Assembly (NCBI RefSeq): GCF_012070395.1
Contig: NZ_JAAFYS010000001.1
Coordinates: 412,001-476,000, forward strand
Reading direction: 5' to 3'
DNA length: 64,000 nucleotides
Source: Pseudoroseicyclus tamaricis
Lineage (GTDB): Bacteria; Pseudomonadota; Alphaproteobacteria; Rhodobacterales; Rhodobacteraceae
The first letter of the stretch is position 1; each line of letters starts with the position of its first letter. The translations under genes were made by a program, and so were the position numbers. The notes below the pieces were generated by a model. That model ran no database searches and had not been told where the DNA came from. It saw only the letters and a list, made by a program, of their open reading frames with translations. This document shows, in pieces, positions 55,433 to 64,000 of this stretch.

Positions 55433-56013
55433 TTCAGCAGCCGCGGCCCCGCCTGGTTGATGACGTAGACGAGGATGGCGCGCAGCCATTCCTCCATTGT
55501 CATGTCATCGTCCCGGTCGCGCGGCATCTCCAGCGCCAGCTGCAGCGTCCGCTCCACGACCCGGTCCGCAATCGCAGCGTCGTCATAGGCGAGACGCGCC
55601 ATCAGCCGCAGCTTGGGGATGTGCGTCAGCGGGTCTTCCTGCCAGTTCTGGTCGGAGAGGGTGGAGAGCTCGGACCCCTGCAGCTGCATCAGCTGGCTCG
55701 CCATGTCCGGCTTGCGCAGCCGCCCGATGGAGCGGAAGCGCGGCGGCAGCTCCGCCGGGTCTCCGCCGGCGTAGAAGACGAAGGGCACGCCGTGGCCGAG
55801 AAGCTCGTCCGCCAGCGGGTAGACGAGGGTGCCGTCGAGCAGGATGTCGAGCACCGCCGCATCGGCATCCGGCGCCAGCTCCGCCGCGGCCTGCAGCGTC
55901 GCCACGGGGCCGAGCACCTGCGCGCCCGCCTGCTCGAGGCAGTGGGCGAGATCGGCGGCGACGAAGTCATCCCCGTCGACGATGAGAATGCGCTGTCCGG
56001 CAAGTGTGGCCAC
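55429..56013 (-). CDS. Response regulator with receiver plus sigma2-like C-terminal domain
   Basis: This is a 194-residue protein. The receiver domain covers residues 7-112, with the acidic pair D13/D15-D16, phospho-acceptor D56 (AAVLDILLDG), and K101 (RLRKPDM). The position of the conserved Thr/Ser is Ala (FVFYAGG). Residues 127-186 align without gaps to region 2 of the convergent sigma factor, sharing I-P-x-L-R, A-D-x-V, T-L and W-L-x-x-I. PhyR has the opposite order (sigma-like first, receiver last), so this is a reversed, truncated variant or a different partner. It could titrate NepR on phosphorylation. It lies 125 nt after the NepR-like gene. Confidence 0.8.
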   Translation of the reverse strand: MATLAGQRILIVDGDDFVAADLAHCLEQAGAQVLGPVATLQAAAELAPDADAAVLDILLDGTLVYPLADELLGHGVPFVFYAGGDPAELPPRFRSIGRLRKPDMASQLMQLQGSELSTLSDQNWQEDPLTHIPKLRLMARLAYDDAAIADRVVERTLQLALEMPRDRDDDMTMEEWLRAILVYVINQAGPRLLN

Positions 56014-56138
56014 GCGACGTGTCCTCTTCCATCAAGAGCGGCATGGGTGCGCCGCCGATAAGGAAGGTAAACCGCTCCCGGCCTTTTGCCAGTGGTGGGC
56101 GGAGAGGGATCGGGGGTGTGGCCGGCGCTGCCGCCCGG

Positions 56139-56306
56139 TCAGTCCTTCGGGCCGGCCTCGGCCCGGCACTTCAGGATGGTCTGCAACTCACGGGCGAGCT
56201 TGAGGAGGGAATCGGGCGTCTCCTCGCCGCGGATGGCCTGAAGCTGCTGCTCCAGCTGCTCTTCGATGGACGGCAGGTTCTCTGCGTCGTCCTCTCCGTT
56301 CGGCAT
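56139..56306 (-). CDS. NepR-like anti-sigma factor (55 aa)
   Basis: This very short gene starts at ATG 56306, with GGAGAGG 4 nt upstream, and stops with TGA at 56139. The predicted protein is 55 residues. It begins MPNGEDDAENLPSIEEQLEQ and continues with the block ETPDSLLKLARELQTIL. The pattern I-x-x-Q-L, then E-x-x-P-D-x-L-L-x-L-x-x-x-L is the NepR helix layout, with a shortened first helix. NepR sequesters EcfG and is bound by phosphorylated PhyR. Location beside an EcfG-like sigma and a receiver-sigma protein supports the call. It would be missed by length-filtered gene calls. Confidence 0.75.
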   Translation of the reverse strand: MPNGEDDAENLPSIEEQLEQQLQAIRGEETPDSLLKLARELQTILKCRAEAGPKD

Positions 56307-56495
56307 GCGCCTCTCCACCCACGCTTCGCGTCGGCCCGGGATAGGCCGTCGGCCGGTGAGCTCCCCCTTCGGGCACCGGAAAAATGGTCGCGCGATATTG
56401 CCCGCCGAGGCGAGACGGGCGCAACCCCGTCAACGATCATTTGCTTGATAATTGTTACGGGGGGTTGCGGGCGGTTGACCCGGCCAGCCCGCGCC

Positions 56496-57232
56496 TCAGT
56501 CCGTCGCGATGCGCGGCGGCGGCTCGACCGCGTAGGGGCGCTCGGCGCGGCGGCAGAGATAGACCTCCGGCTCGGGATGGGCGGTGATCTCGAAGCCGGA
56601 GGAGCGCAGCATCGCCTCCACCCCCGCCCGGTTCGGCACGAACCAGTTGGTCGGGTCCCGGGCATAGCGATGCTCGATGAAGGCGAGGCGGGGCCAGCCC
56701 TCCGCCTCGAAGGGCGACCAGTCGTCGAAGTCGTAATCCTCCGCCGCCGCGGCGACTTCGCGGGGGCCGCGCTGCATCGACTGGAAGAGCATCTGCTCGC
56801 CGACGACATGCTCCCACAGCAGGTCCAGCGCGAGGAGCGGGTGGCGCAGGTGGTAGAGCACGCCCATGAAGATGACGAGGTCGAAGCGCTCTTCCAGCTG
56901 CCCGACATCGTAGACGGACATCTGCCGCAGCTCGATATTAGCCCCCTCCGCCTCGGCGGCGAGGCGCGCCTGCTCGAGGTAGCGGGCGTCGCTGTCGATG
57001 CCGACGACACGGGCGGCGCCGCGGCGGGCCATCTCCATCGAATAGAAGCCGGCGTTGCAGCCGATATCGAGCACCGTCTTGCCCGTCAGATCCTTCGGGA
57101 CGGCATGGGCGAAGCCTTGCCACTTGAAGGCGGGATAGTCCCCGAGCGGGTGGTCTGGCGCCGTCTCGATGCCGCCGAGGCGGAGGTTGTGGAACCACGG
57201 GCGCAGCTCCTCGATCCGGTCTTTCAGGTCGC

Positions 57233-57236
<4 letters not shown>
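56496..57236 (-). CDS. SAM-dependent methyltransferase of a glycan cluster (TIGR04290-like)
   Basis: This is a 246-residue class I methyltransferase. The N-terminal helix is [19 protein letters not shown]. The SAM motif [20 protein letters not shown] lies around 54-73. [23 protein letters not shown] is the post-I region also seen in CmoB. It resembles the rare TIGR04290 methyltransferases, from memory of that family, found in small glycosyltransferase clusters. It is the last gene of the seven-gene minus-strand group and overlaps the preceding SDR by 4 nt. The target is unknown, probably a sugar hydroxyl. Confidence 0.85.
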
Positions 57237-58230
<994 letters not shown>

Positions 58231-58234
<4 letters not shown>

Positions 58235-59310
58235 AGTGCCTCCTCCGCCTGCGCGGTCGCCTCATGGAGGCGCGCCACCAGATCGCGTGCCCGCGCCCGG
58301 CCGGTATGGCCGGCGAGCACGATCTCCCGCGCCCGCTGGCCGATCCGGGCATCGCCCTCGCCGGTCAGCGCGGCCACCACATCCTCCGTCCCGTCCGCGA
58401 TCACGATCGCCTCGCTCTCTGGAAGCAGCTCGCCGAGCCCCTCCCAGCGGTCGGAGATGATCGGCGTGCCGCAGGCGGCGGCCTCGAAGAGGCGGACGGA
58501 GGGGGAGTGCCCCAGCGCCCGCATCGCGGAGCGGGTGATGTTCAGCGTGTAGGCCTGCGCGTTGTAGAAGGCGGCATGGTCGGCCGGCCCGAGATGCTCG
58601 ATCCGCTCGACGTTCTCCGGCCAGTCGATGTCGCCCGGGTATTGGGGCCCGGCGACGACGAAGCGCTTCTGCGGCAGGCGCCGCGCCGGCTCGATCAGCA
58701 GCGCCTCCAGCCCCGGCTGGCGGTCGGGCGAGTAGGTGCCGAGGTAGCCGAGGTCCCACTTCCGGGGCACTTCCATCGGACGATACCTCTGAGCATCCAC
58801 CGAGCAGTAGAGCGGCGCGGCGCGGCGGGCGCCGAGGGCGAGCAGCTTGTCCAGCGCGCGGCCGCCGGAGAAGCTGAGATAGGTGTCGAAGAGCGGCAGC
58901 AGCTCCGGCGTCAGGTACTCGCAGCTGCCGGCCTCCAGCGCCTCCAGCGTCACGGGCGTGTCGATATCGTAGAAGGCGAAGGTGCCGCGCACCCAGGGGC
59001 GCAGTTGTCGGATCACCTCCTCCGCCTCGGGCAGGTAGGAGCCGGCGATCACCGCGTCGGCGTTCGCGATCTCCGTCCCCCACCCCTCCAGCTCGGCCAC
59101 GCTGTCATAAAGCGCGAAGCGCCAGCCCTGCGGCTCGGGCAGGTCGCGGTGGCTGGCGTACCAGGGCCTGTCGCGCTCGAGGAACAGCACCTCGTGCCCC
59201 TCCGCCGCCAGCCCTTCCAGCAGCGCCCGGTAGGTCGTCGCATGACCGTTCCCCCAGGAGGAGGAGACGGTGAGGCCGAGTATGACGATGGTCAGCGGGC
59301 GATCCGTCAT
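58231..59310 (-). CDS. CgeB-like glycosyltransferase 1
   Basis: This is a 359-residue protein. The N-terminus is [51 protein letters not shown] fold is likely. The C-terminal donor-binding part has [26 protein letters not shown], with the E-x7-E pattern of family 1/4 type transferases. [21 protein letters not shown] is CgeB-like. Overlaps the next gene by 4 nt. It shares overall design with the two adjacent transferases, so the three probably arose by duplication. Confidence 0.82.
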
Positions 59311-60398
59311 GCGGCCGGCTCCTTCTGCATCAGGCGGGAGAGCAGGGCGGTCACGTCGGTCGCCCTGTGATCGTAGGTGTGGGCGGCGAGGATGCGGCGG
59401 CGGGCCGCCTCGCCGATGGCGGCGGCGCGCTGGGGCGAGAGCGCCTCGACATGCGCGGCGACGTCCTGCCCGTCGCGGGCGACGAGCACTTCGACGTCGG
59501 GCTGCAGGAACTGCTCGATCCCCTCCCACGCGTCGGTGATCAGGCAGGCGCCGGCGCCGGCCGCCTCGAAGACGCGGGTGGCGGGGGAGAAGCCGATGGC
59601 CGCCATGCTGTCGCGCGCGACGTTGAGGACCGCGCGGGGGGAGTTGTTGAAGGCGTTGTGCGCGCTCGTGCCCACATGGCCGATGGCATGCACGTTGGAG
59701 GGCAGGGCCGAGGGCTCCCACCCCGAGCCGCCGAGCAGGAAGCGCCGGTGCGGCAGCCGCTTGGCGGGGCGCAGGAAGAACTCCTCCACCCGCGCCTCGC
59801 GGTCGGGCAGGCGGTTGGCGAGGAAGCCGAGATCCGCCTTGAAGCGCGGCTCCGGCTGGACGGGGTGGTGCGTCTGCGGGTCGAGCGCGTTGTAGACGGG
59901 CACGCAATCGCGCGCGCCGATGCCCCGGTAGGCCTCCACGACCGGCGGGCCGCCGCCATAGGTGAGCACGATGTCGAACTTGGGCAGGTCGCGGCGGAGC
60001 GGATGATCCGGCTGCCCCTCCATCCCGGCGAGCGTGGCCGGGGCGTCGACATCCCACCAGATAAGGACGGCGCCGGCCGCGGCATTCGCCAGCACCTCGG
60101 CGCGCAGCGCATCGTCATCCTCGTAGCCGATGCCGGAGGCGACGACGACGACGTCCGCCTCGGCGGCGCGGGTGGCGGCGGCGAGCATCCCCTCGGGCGT
60201 GCCGGGCCACACATTCACCCGCGCCCAGGGCGGCGGGTCCATGTCGCGATGCTCCTGCCGGCCCCAGACGTCGGGCTCGTGGAAGGTGATGTCCCACCCG
60301 TGGCCGGCGAGGGCGCGCAGGATGCCGCGGTAGTAGGTCGCGGCGCCGTTCCAGTAGGAGGAGACGAGGCTGGAGCCGTAGAAGGCGAGGGTTCTCAT
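59307..60398 (-). CDS. CgeB-like glycosyltransferase 2
   Basis: This is a 363-residue relative of the previous protein. It starts MRTLAFYGSSLVSSYWNGAATYYRGIL. Its central region contains FDIVLTYGGGPPVVEAYRGIGARD. The C-terminal part has FSPATRVFEAAGAGACLITDAWEGIEQFL. I chose ATG 60398, overlapping the upstream transferase stop by 4 nt. The longer frame is a shadow extension. No transmembrane helices were seen, so it should act in the cytoplasm. Confidence 0.82.
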   Translation of the reverse strand: MRTLAFYGSSLVSSYWNGAATYYRGILRALAGHGWDITFHEPDVWGRQEHRDMDPPPWARVNVWPGTPEGMLAAATRAAEADVVVVASGIGYEDDDALRAEVLANAAAGAVLIWWDVDAPATLAGMEGQPDHPLRRDLPKFDIVLTYGGGPPVVEAYRGIGARDCVPVYNALDPQTHHPVQPEPRFKADLGFLANRLPDREARVEEFFLRPAKRLPHRRFLLGGSGWEPSALPSNVHAIGHVGTSAHNAFNNSPRAVLNVARDSMAAIGFSPATRVFEAAGAGACLITDAWEGIEQFLQPDVEVLVARDGQDVAAHVEALSPQRAAAIGEAARRRILAAHTYDHRATDVTALLSRLMQKEPAA

Positions 60399-61504
60399 TC
60401 CGCTGCCTCCCGGGCCGGCTGGCCGACCCTTTCGATGATATCCATCAGCTCCTCCGCCCGGTGGCGGCAGGTGTGGCGGGCGGCGATGGTCTCCCGCCCG
60501 CTCGCCGCCAGCTCCGCCGCCAGTGCCTTGTCGTGGAGGACGTGGGTGAGCTGGCGCGTCATCTCTGCGCCGTCGCGGACGGTGAGGTAGTCGGTGCCCG
60601 GGCGCAACAGCCCCTCGGCATCCTCCCAAGGGGCGGAGACCAGCGGTATGCCGCAGGCCAGCGCCTCGAAGGGGCGGATGGTGGGGATGCCCGGCAGCGC
60701 CTCGGCATAGGGCCGGCGGGGGACATGCACAGTCACCCGGTGGCGGGCGAAGGCCTCCGGCACGCGGGCATTGGCGATGGAGCCCCGGTAGGCGATGCCG
60801 GCCTCCTTCAGCGCGGCGCGCGCCTCCTCCGGGTAGCGCACACCGTGCACATCGGCGGAGAGGCCGAGCTCGGCGACGGGGCGGATGAGGAACTCGCGCA
60901 GTTCGGCCGAGCGCTCGTCGTCGCCCCAGTTGCCGACCCAGATCAGGTCCCGCTCCGGCGCGATCTCCGGATGCGGGTGGAAGAGGCTGTCATCCGCCGC
61001 CTCGTGCCAGGTGAAAACACGATCCCCCCAGCCCATGGCGCGGTAGCGCTCGGCGAGAGTGTCACCGAAGGCGAGCACGGCATCAAAGCCGGAGAGGTCG
61101 AGCGCCGCCATCTCCTCGGGCTTCGTCACCGCGCGGTGGTGCGTGTCGTGGAAGAAGAGGCGGAAGCCAGCGCCCTTGGCGCGGCGGCGGCCGATCTCCG
61201 CGATCAGCTGCGGATCCGTCCATTCGTGGACGATGACGATGTCGGAGGCGTCGAGCGCCGGTTCCCAATCCTCCGGGGAGGAATAGCTGCGGCTCTGCAG
61301 ATCCGGGAAGTCGGCGTGGAACTCGGCCACCGCTGCCTCCCCCCGCTCCTCCAACAGGTTGCTGCGCGACCAGCCGCCCGCCGGCTCCAGCGCGAGGCAG
61401 GTGTGGCCCATGCCCTGCAGCGCGCGCATCAGGCCGCGCAGGAAGTGGGCGTTGCCGTGGTTCCAGTCGCTGACCAGCGAATGGGTGAAGTAGGTGATAT
61501 GCAT
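60395..61504 (-). CDS. CgeB-like glycosyltransferase 3
   Basis: This is a 369-residue protein starting MHITYFTHSLVSDWNHGNAHFLRGL. The middle has HEWTDPQLIAEIGRRRAKG and the His-rich FFHDTHHRAVTKPEEMAAL, likely acceptor-binding or catalytic. The C-terminal region has IPTIRPFEALACGIPLVSAPWEDAEGLL. ATG 61504 shares one nucleotide with the TGA of the upstream gene, while its own stop overlaps the next gene by 4 nt. The open frame before 61504 is a shadow. Confidence 0.82.
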   Translation of the reverse strand: MHITYFTHSLVSDWNHGNAHFLRGLMRALQGMGHTCLALEPAGGWSRSNLLEERGEAAVAEFHADFPDLQSRSYSSPEDWEPALDASDIVIVHEWTDPQLIAEIGRRRAKGAGFRLFFHDTHHRAVTKPEEMAALDLSGFDAVLAFGDTLAERYRAMGWGDRVFTWHEAADDSLFHPHPEIAPERDLIWVGNWGDDERSAELREFLIRPVAELGLSADVHGVRYPEEARAALKEAGIAYRGSIANARVPEAFARHRVTVHVPRRPYAEALPGIPTIRPFEALACGIPLVSAPWEDAEGLLRPGTDYLTVRDGAEMTRQLTHVLHDKALAAELAASGRETIAARHTCRHRAEELMDIIERVGQPAREAAE

Positions 61505-62583
61505 CAGATCACTCCCTGCATGGCCGCGAGGCGCTGGTAGAGCGCCGCCATCGCCGTTGCCTGTTGCTCTGTCCCGAGGCGCTCCGCCCGCGCCTGCGCG
61601 GCGGCGCCGAGCGCTTCGCGCTCTCCCGGCGCGCCCGCGAGGGCATCGAGGGCCCGGGCGAGGGCGGCCGGGCTGGCGGGGTCGAAGAAGCGCGCCACGC
61701 CGTCCCAGAGCTCGCGGTAGACCGGGATGTCGGAGAGGAGGAGCGGCCGGCCGGCACGCGCCGCTTCCAGCGCCGCGAGGCCGAAGGGCTCGTAGATCGA
61801 GGGCGAGACGAAGATCGCCGCCTCCGCCACCCGCGCCATTGCCTGCTCGTACGGCAGGGGGCCGGCGAGCGTGGCGTGGCGCGCCTCCAGCCGCTGGCCG
61901 TCCGGCGCCTCGGTCGCACCGATGAGGGTGACGGCGCAGGCGGCGTGCTCCGCCGCCGCGTCGAGGACGGCGCCGTTCTTGCCCTTGTCCCACCATCTCC
62001 CGAGCGCCACGGCGCCCGATCCGCCGCCCGGTGGCAGCAGCGGCGCGCGACTGCCGTTGGGGACGACCGCGATGCCGGAGAGCCCGTAGGCCGCCTCCGT
62101 CGCCGCGGCATGGGCGCGGGAGGGGGCGAGAATCGCATCGGCGCGGCGCAAGCCGGCGGCGGTGAGATCGGCCTGCCAGCACAGCGGCTCGGGGATCGGC
62201 GCCCGGTCGACGACGGCGAACCACGTGGCGAGGCAGGAATGCGTGACGGCGAGCACCGGCGGCCCTCCCGGCGCCAGCTCTGCCGCTAGGGTGGGGCTGT
62301 TGAGGTGCAGCACGTCGGCCCCGAGGCGCCGGGCCAGCCCGTCGATCCACGGGCCGGCGCCAGCGATGGCGTCCGGCCGCTCCGCCATCCAGTCCAGCGG
62401 GATGTCGCACCAGGCGAGCTCTCCCGTCGCCTCCGCCTCGGCCCTCTGAGCCGGCGAGGGCTCCGGGCCCTGCCCTGCGAAGGCGACGCGGTGCCCCGTG
62501 GCCGCCAGCGCGGCGCCGAGATCCATCGCGTAGCGCCAGACGCCGCCGACGGCGTCGACGGTCATCAACACCCGCAGGCTCAT
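61504..62583 (-). CDS. GT4-like glycosyltransferase
   Basis: This is a 359-residue GT-B enzyme with N-terminal VLMTVDAVGGVWRYAMDLGAALAATGH. The donor-binding half has VVPNG, GRWWDKGKNGAVLDAAAEHA, VSPSIYEPFGLAALEAARAGRPLLLSD, containing the E-x7-E motif of GT4, and IPVYRELWDGVARFF. It is more conventional than the CgeB-like neighbours. It begins at ATG 62583 and overlaps the fusion gene by 4 nt. Confidence 0.88.
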   Translation of the reverse strand: MSLRVLMTVDAVGGVWRYAMDLGAALAATGHRVAFAGQGPEPSPAQRAEAEATGELAWCDIPLDWMAERPDAIAGAGPWIDGLARRLGADVLHLNSPTLAAELAPGGPPVLAVTHSCLATWFAVVDRAPIPEPLCWQADLTAAGLRRADAILAPSRAHAAATEAAYGLSGIAVVPNGSRAPLLPPGGGSGAVALGRWWDKGKNGAVLDAAAEHAACAVTLIGATEAPDGQRLEARHATLAGPLPYEQAMARVAEAAIFVSPSIYEPFGLAALEAARAGRPLLLSDIPVYRELWDGVARFFDPASPAALARALDALAGAPGEREALGAAAQARAERLGTEQQATAMAALYQRLAAMQGVI

Positions 62584-64000
62584 GCGCTCTCTTTCCACAG
62601 CGGCGCCTGCACCCGGTGCTCGGCCAGCCATCCGGCGAGCTTGTGCAGGCCGGAGCGCCAGTCGGTGCCCGCGCGCCAGCCCGTCGCCGCCGTCAGCGCG
62701 GAGGTATCGGCGACGAACCATGGCTGATCGCCGGCCCGCCAGCCGGCGTAGCTGACATCCATCGGCTGCCCGGTGATGCGGCCGATCTCGTCGATCACCT
62801 GCCGCAGGCTGACGGCATTCGCCGCCCCGCCGCCGAGGTTGTAAGGCTTGCCCGACATCTCTCCGATATGCGCCAGCGCCAGCCGGTAGGCGGCGACGGC
62901 GTCGGAGACCTCCAGCACGTCCCGCACCTGCCGGCCGGAGCCGTAGACGGTGATCGGCTTGCCCGTCAGCGCCGAGATCAGGAAGTGCGCCACCCAGCCC
63001 TGATCCTCGGTGCCGAACTGCCGCGGCCCGTAGATGCAGGACATGCGCAGCACCGTCGCGGGGATCCCGTAGCTCTTGGCGTAGTCGAGCACGTACTGGT
63101 CCGCCACGCCCTTCGAGCAGCCGTAGGGCGTGCAGAAATCGAGCGGCCGCGTCTCCCCGACGCCCTGCGCATGGCGCTGGTCGGCGGGCTCCACCCGGTC
63201 ACCGGCCTCGCGCACCTCCAGATCGGCGAGGGCGCCGTAGACCTTGTTGGTGGAGGCGAAGACCACAGGGATCTTGCGGCCCGTGGCGCGGATCGCCTCC
63301 AGCAGGTTGAGCGTGCCGCGGGCGTTGACCTCGAAATCCTCGACCGGCGAGGTGAGGCTCGTCGTCACCGCCGTCTGCGCGGCGAGGTGGAAGACGGCCT
63401 CGGCATCCCGCACCGCGGCACCGAGCGAGGGCTCGTCGCGCAGGTCCACCGGCACGGCATGCAGGCGGCTGGAGTGGCGGGCGGTCAGCCAGGCGAGGTT
63501 CTCCTCCACCCCCGGCCGGGAGAGGTTGTCGAGCACGATCACCTCCCGCCCCTCGGAGAGGAAGCTCTCGGCGAGGTTCGAGCCGATGAAGCCGGCGCCG
63601 CCGGTGATCACCACCGGCTTCCGCGCCCGCACCGGCCACGGCGCCGGCAGGCTGGTGACCTCGCGCAGCCGGTTCGGGCCACCCTCCGTCAGCAGCCGGG
63701 CGAGGAGCTTGGGCTGCCCGCCGGGGAGCGTCGCGCCGAGGTGGTAATGGCGCGGGTCGAACCAGAGGCCCTCCTGCACGGCGATGTCCGATTGCAGATC
63801 CTGCCAGCCGTACCAGTACATCCGGTCGGCCTTAGCATCGAGCGCGCGGATGAACCGCCGCGCCTGCTCCAGATGGTCGCCGCGCCACGTGGAGTAGCCG
63901 GTCTCGGTGATCCAGATCTCGGCGTCCGGGTTATGCCGGTCCAGGATGGCCCGCATCTCGCCCATGTGCATGTCCCACCCGGCCCAGGTGCTCTCCTCGC
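62580..64000 (-). CDS. Glycoside hydrolase-like / CDP-paratose-2-epimerase-like fusion (5' truncated by window)
   Basis: The reading frame is open to the window edge, so the start is not seen. The visible N-terminal part, about 100 residues, contains WITETGYSTW, a clan GH-A-type strand with a candidate nucleophile Glu, and YWYGWQDLQ. From about residue 118 of the visible ORF (numbering from the ATG at 63971), VVITGGAGFIGSNLAESF begins an extended SDR. ASTNKVYG, YGCSKGVADQYV (YxxxK) and RMSCIYGPRQFGTEDQGWVAHF resemble CDP-paratose 2-epimerase (tyvelose synthesis). The fusion of a putative hydrolase with a sugar epimerase is unusual. It leads the visible glycan cluster. Confidence 0.83.
   Translation of the reverse strand, partial: EESTWAGWDMHMGEMRAILDRHNPDAEIWITETGYSTWRGDHLEQARRFIRALDAKADRMYWYGWQDLQSDIAVQEGLWFDPRHYHLGATLPGGQPKLLARLLTEGGPNRLREVTSLPAPWPVRARKPVVITGGAGFIGSNLAESFLSEGREVIVLDNLSRPGVEENLAWLTARHSSRLHAVPVDLRDEPSLGAAVRDAEAVFHLAAQTAVTTSLTSPVEDFEVNARGTLNLLEAIRATGRKIPVVFASTNKVYGALADLEVREAGDRVEPADQRHAQGVGETRPLDFCTPYGCSKGVADQYVLDYAKSYGIPATVLRMSCIYGPRQFGTEDQGWVAHFLISALTGKPITVYGSGRQVRDVLEVSDAVAAYRLALAHIGEMSGKPYNLGGGAANAVSLRQVIDEIGRITGQPMDVSYAGWRAGDQPWFVADTSALTAATGWRAGTDWRSGLHKLAGWLAEHRVQAPLWKESA

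Overview
This is a GC-rich window, roughly 68-70% GC by eye, from an alphaproteobacterium, most likely in the Rhodobacteraceae (roseobacter/Rhodobacter group). The assignment rests on gene content: a membrane-anchored CycM-type cytochrome c, divergent hemE/hemC, a choXWV transporter divergent from a betICBA operon, a SPOR-domain D,D-carboxypeptidase, and an EcfG/NepR-type general stress locus. Recurrent GC-rich hairpin repeats of a kind I associate with this family also occur after several genes. No rRNA, tRNA, CRISPR array, insertion sequence or prophage was recognised. Almost all of the window is ordinary chromosomal coding sequence.

Layout. 1-2.8 kb: the C-terminal part of a HisKA_2-type sensor kinase and the potassium importer Kup. 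3.1-7.7 kb (minus): the two subunits of NADH-dependent dihydropyrimidine dehydrogenase (preA, preT), separated by an Fpg/Nei-like glycosylase and a DedA-like protein, then a small phosphopantetheinyl transferase. 7.9-11.3 kb (plus): a polysaccharide-type ABC-2 permease, then a sugar-acid dehydratase with its GntR regulator behind a perfect FadR-type operator. 11.4-19.7 kb: dapB, rbfA, a DUF2233 protein, truB, a DUF1643 protein, an RTX-repeat protein, rpsO, and a nuclease/ATP-dependent DNA ligase repair pair. 19.8-27.0 kb (mostly minus): engB, a MOSC protein, yidC, an EAL protein with a degenerate GGDEF domain, ttcA, a VOC protein and pheA. 27.2-33.8 kb (plus): cycM and the yejABEF oligopeptide importer.

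34-45.4 kb: a D,D-carboxypeptidase, a structured non-coding region, a small membrane protein, a HAD hydrolase, clpS, an RsmC-like methyltransferase, an SDR lacking its catalytic Lys, hemF, a coupled amidoligase/glutamine-amidotransferase pair, hemE and hemC. 45.5-53.8 kb: choline uptake (choXWV) and choline-O-sulfate-to-glycine-betaine conversion (betICBA), arranged around a TetR-type palindrome.

53.9-56.3 kb is a general stress response locus. It has two paralogous tail-anchored small proteins, an EcfG-like sigma factor preceded by an exact GGAAC-N16-CGTT promoter, a response regulator with the order receiver then sigma2-like domain (the reverse of PhyR), and a very short NepR-like protein at 56139-56306.

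56.5-64 kb (minus) is a tightly coupled seven-gene glycan cluster running off the window edge: methyltransferase, UDP-xylose-synthase-like SDR, three CgeB-like glycosyltransferases, a GT4 glycosyltransferase, and a glycoside hydrolase-CDP-paratose-epimerase-like fusion. Every junction overlaps by 1-4 nt. The glycan cluster and the rearranged stress-response regulator are the two most unusual systems seen here.
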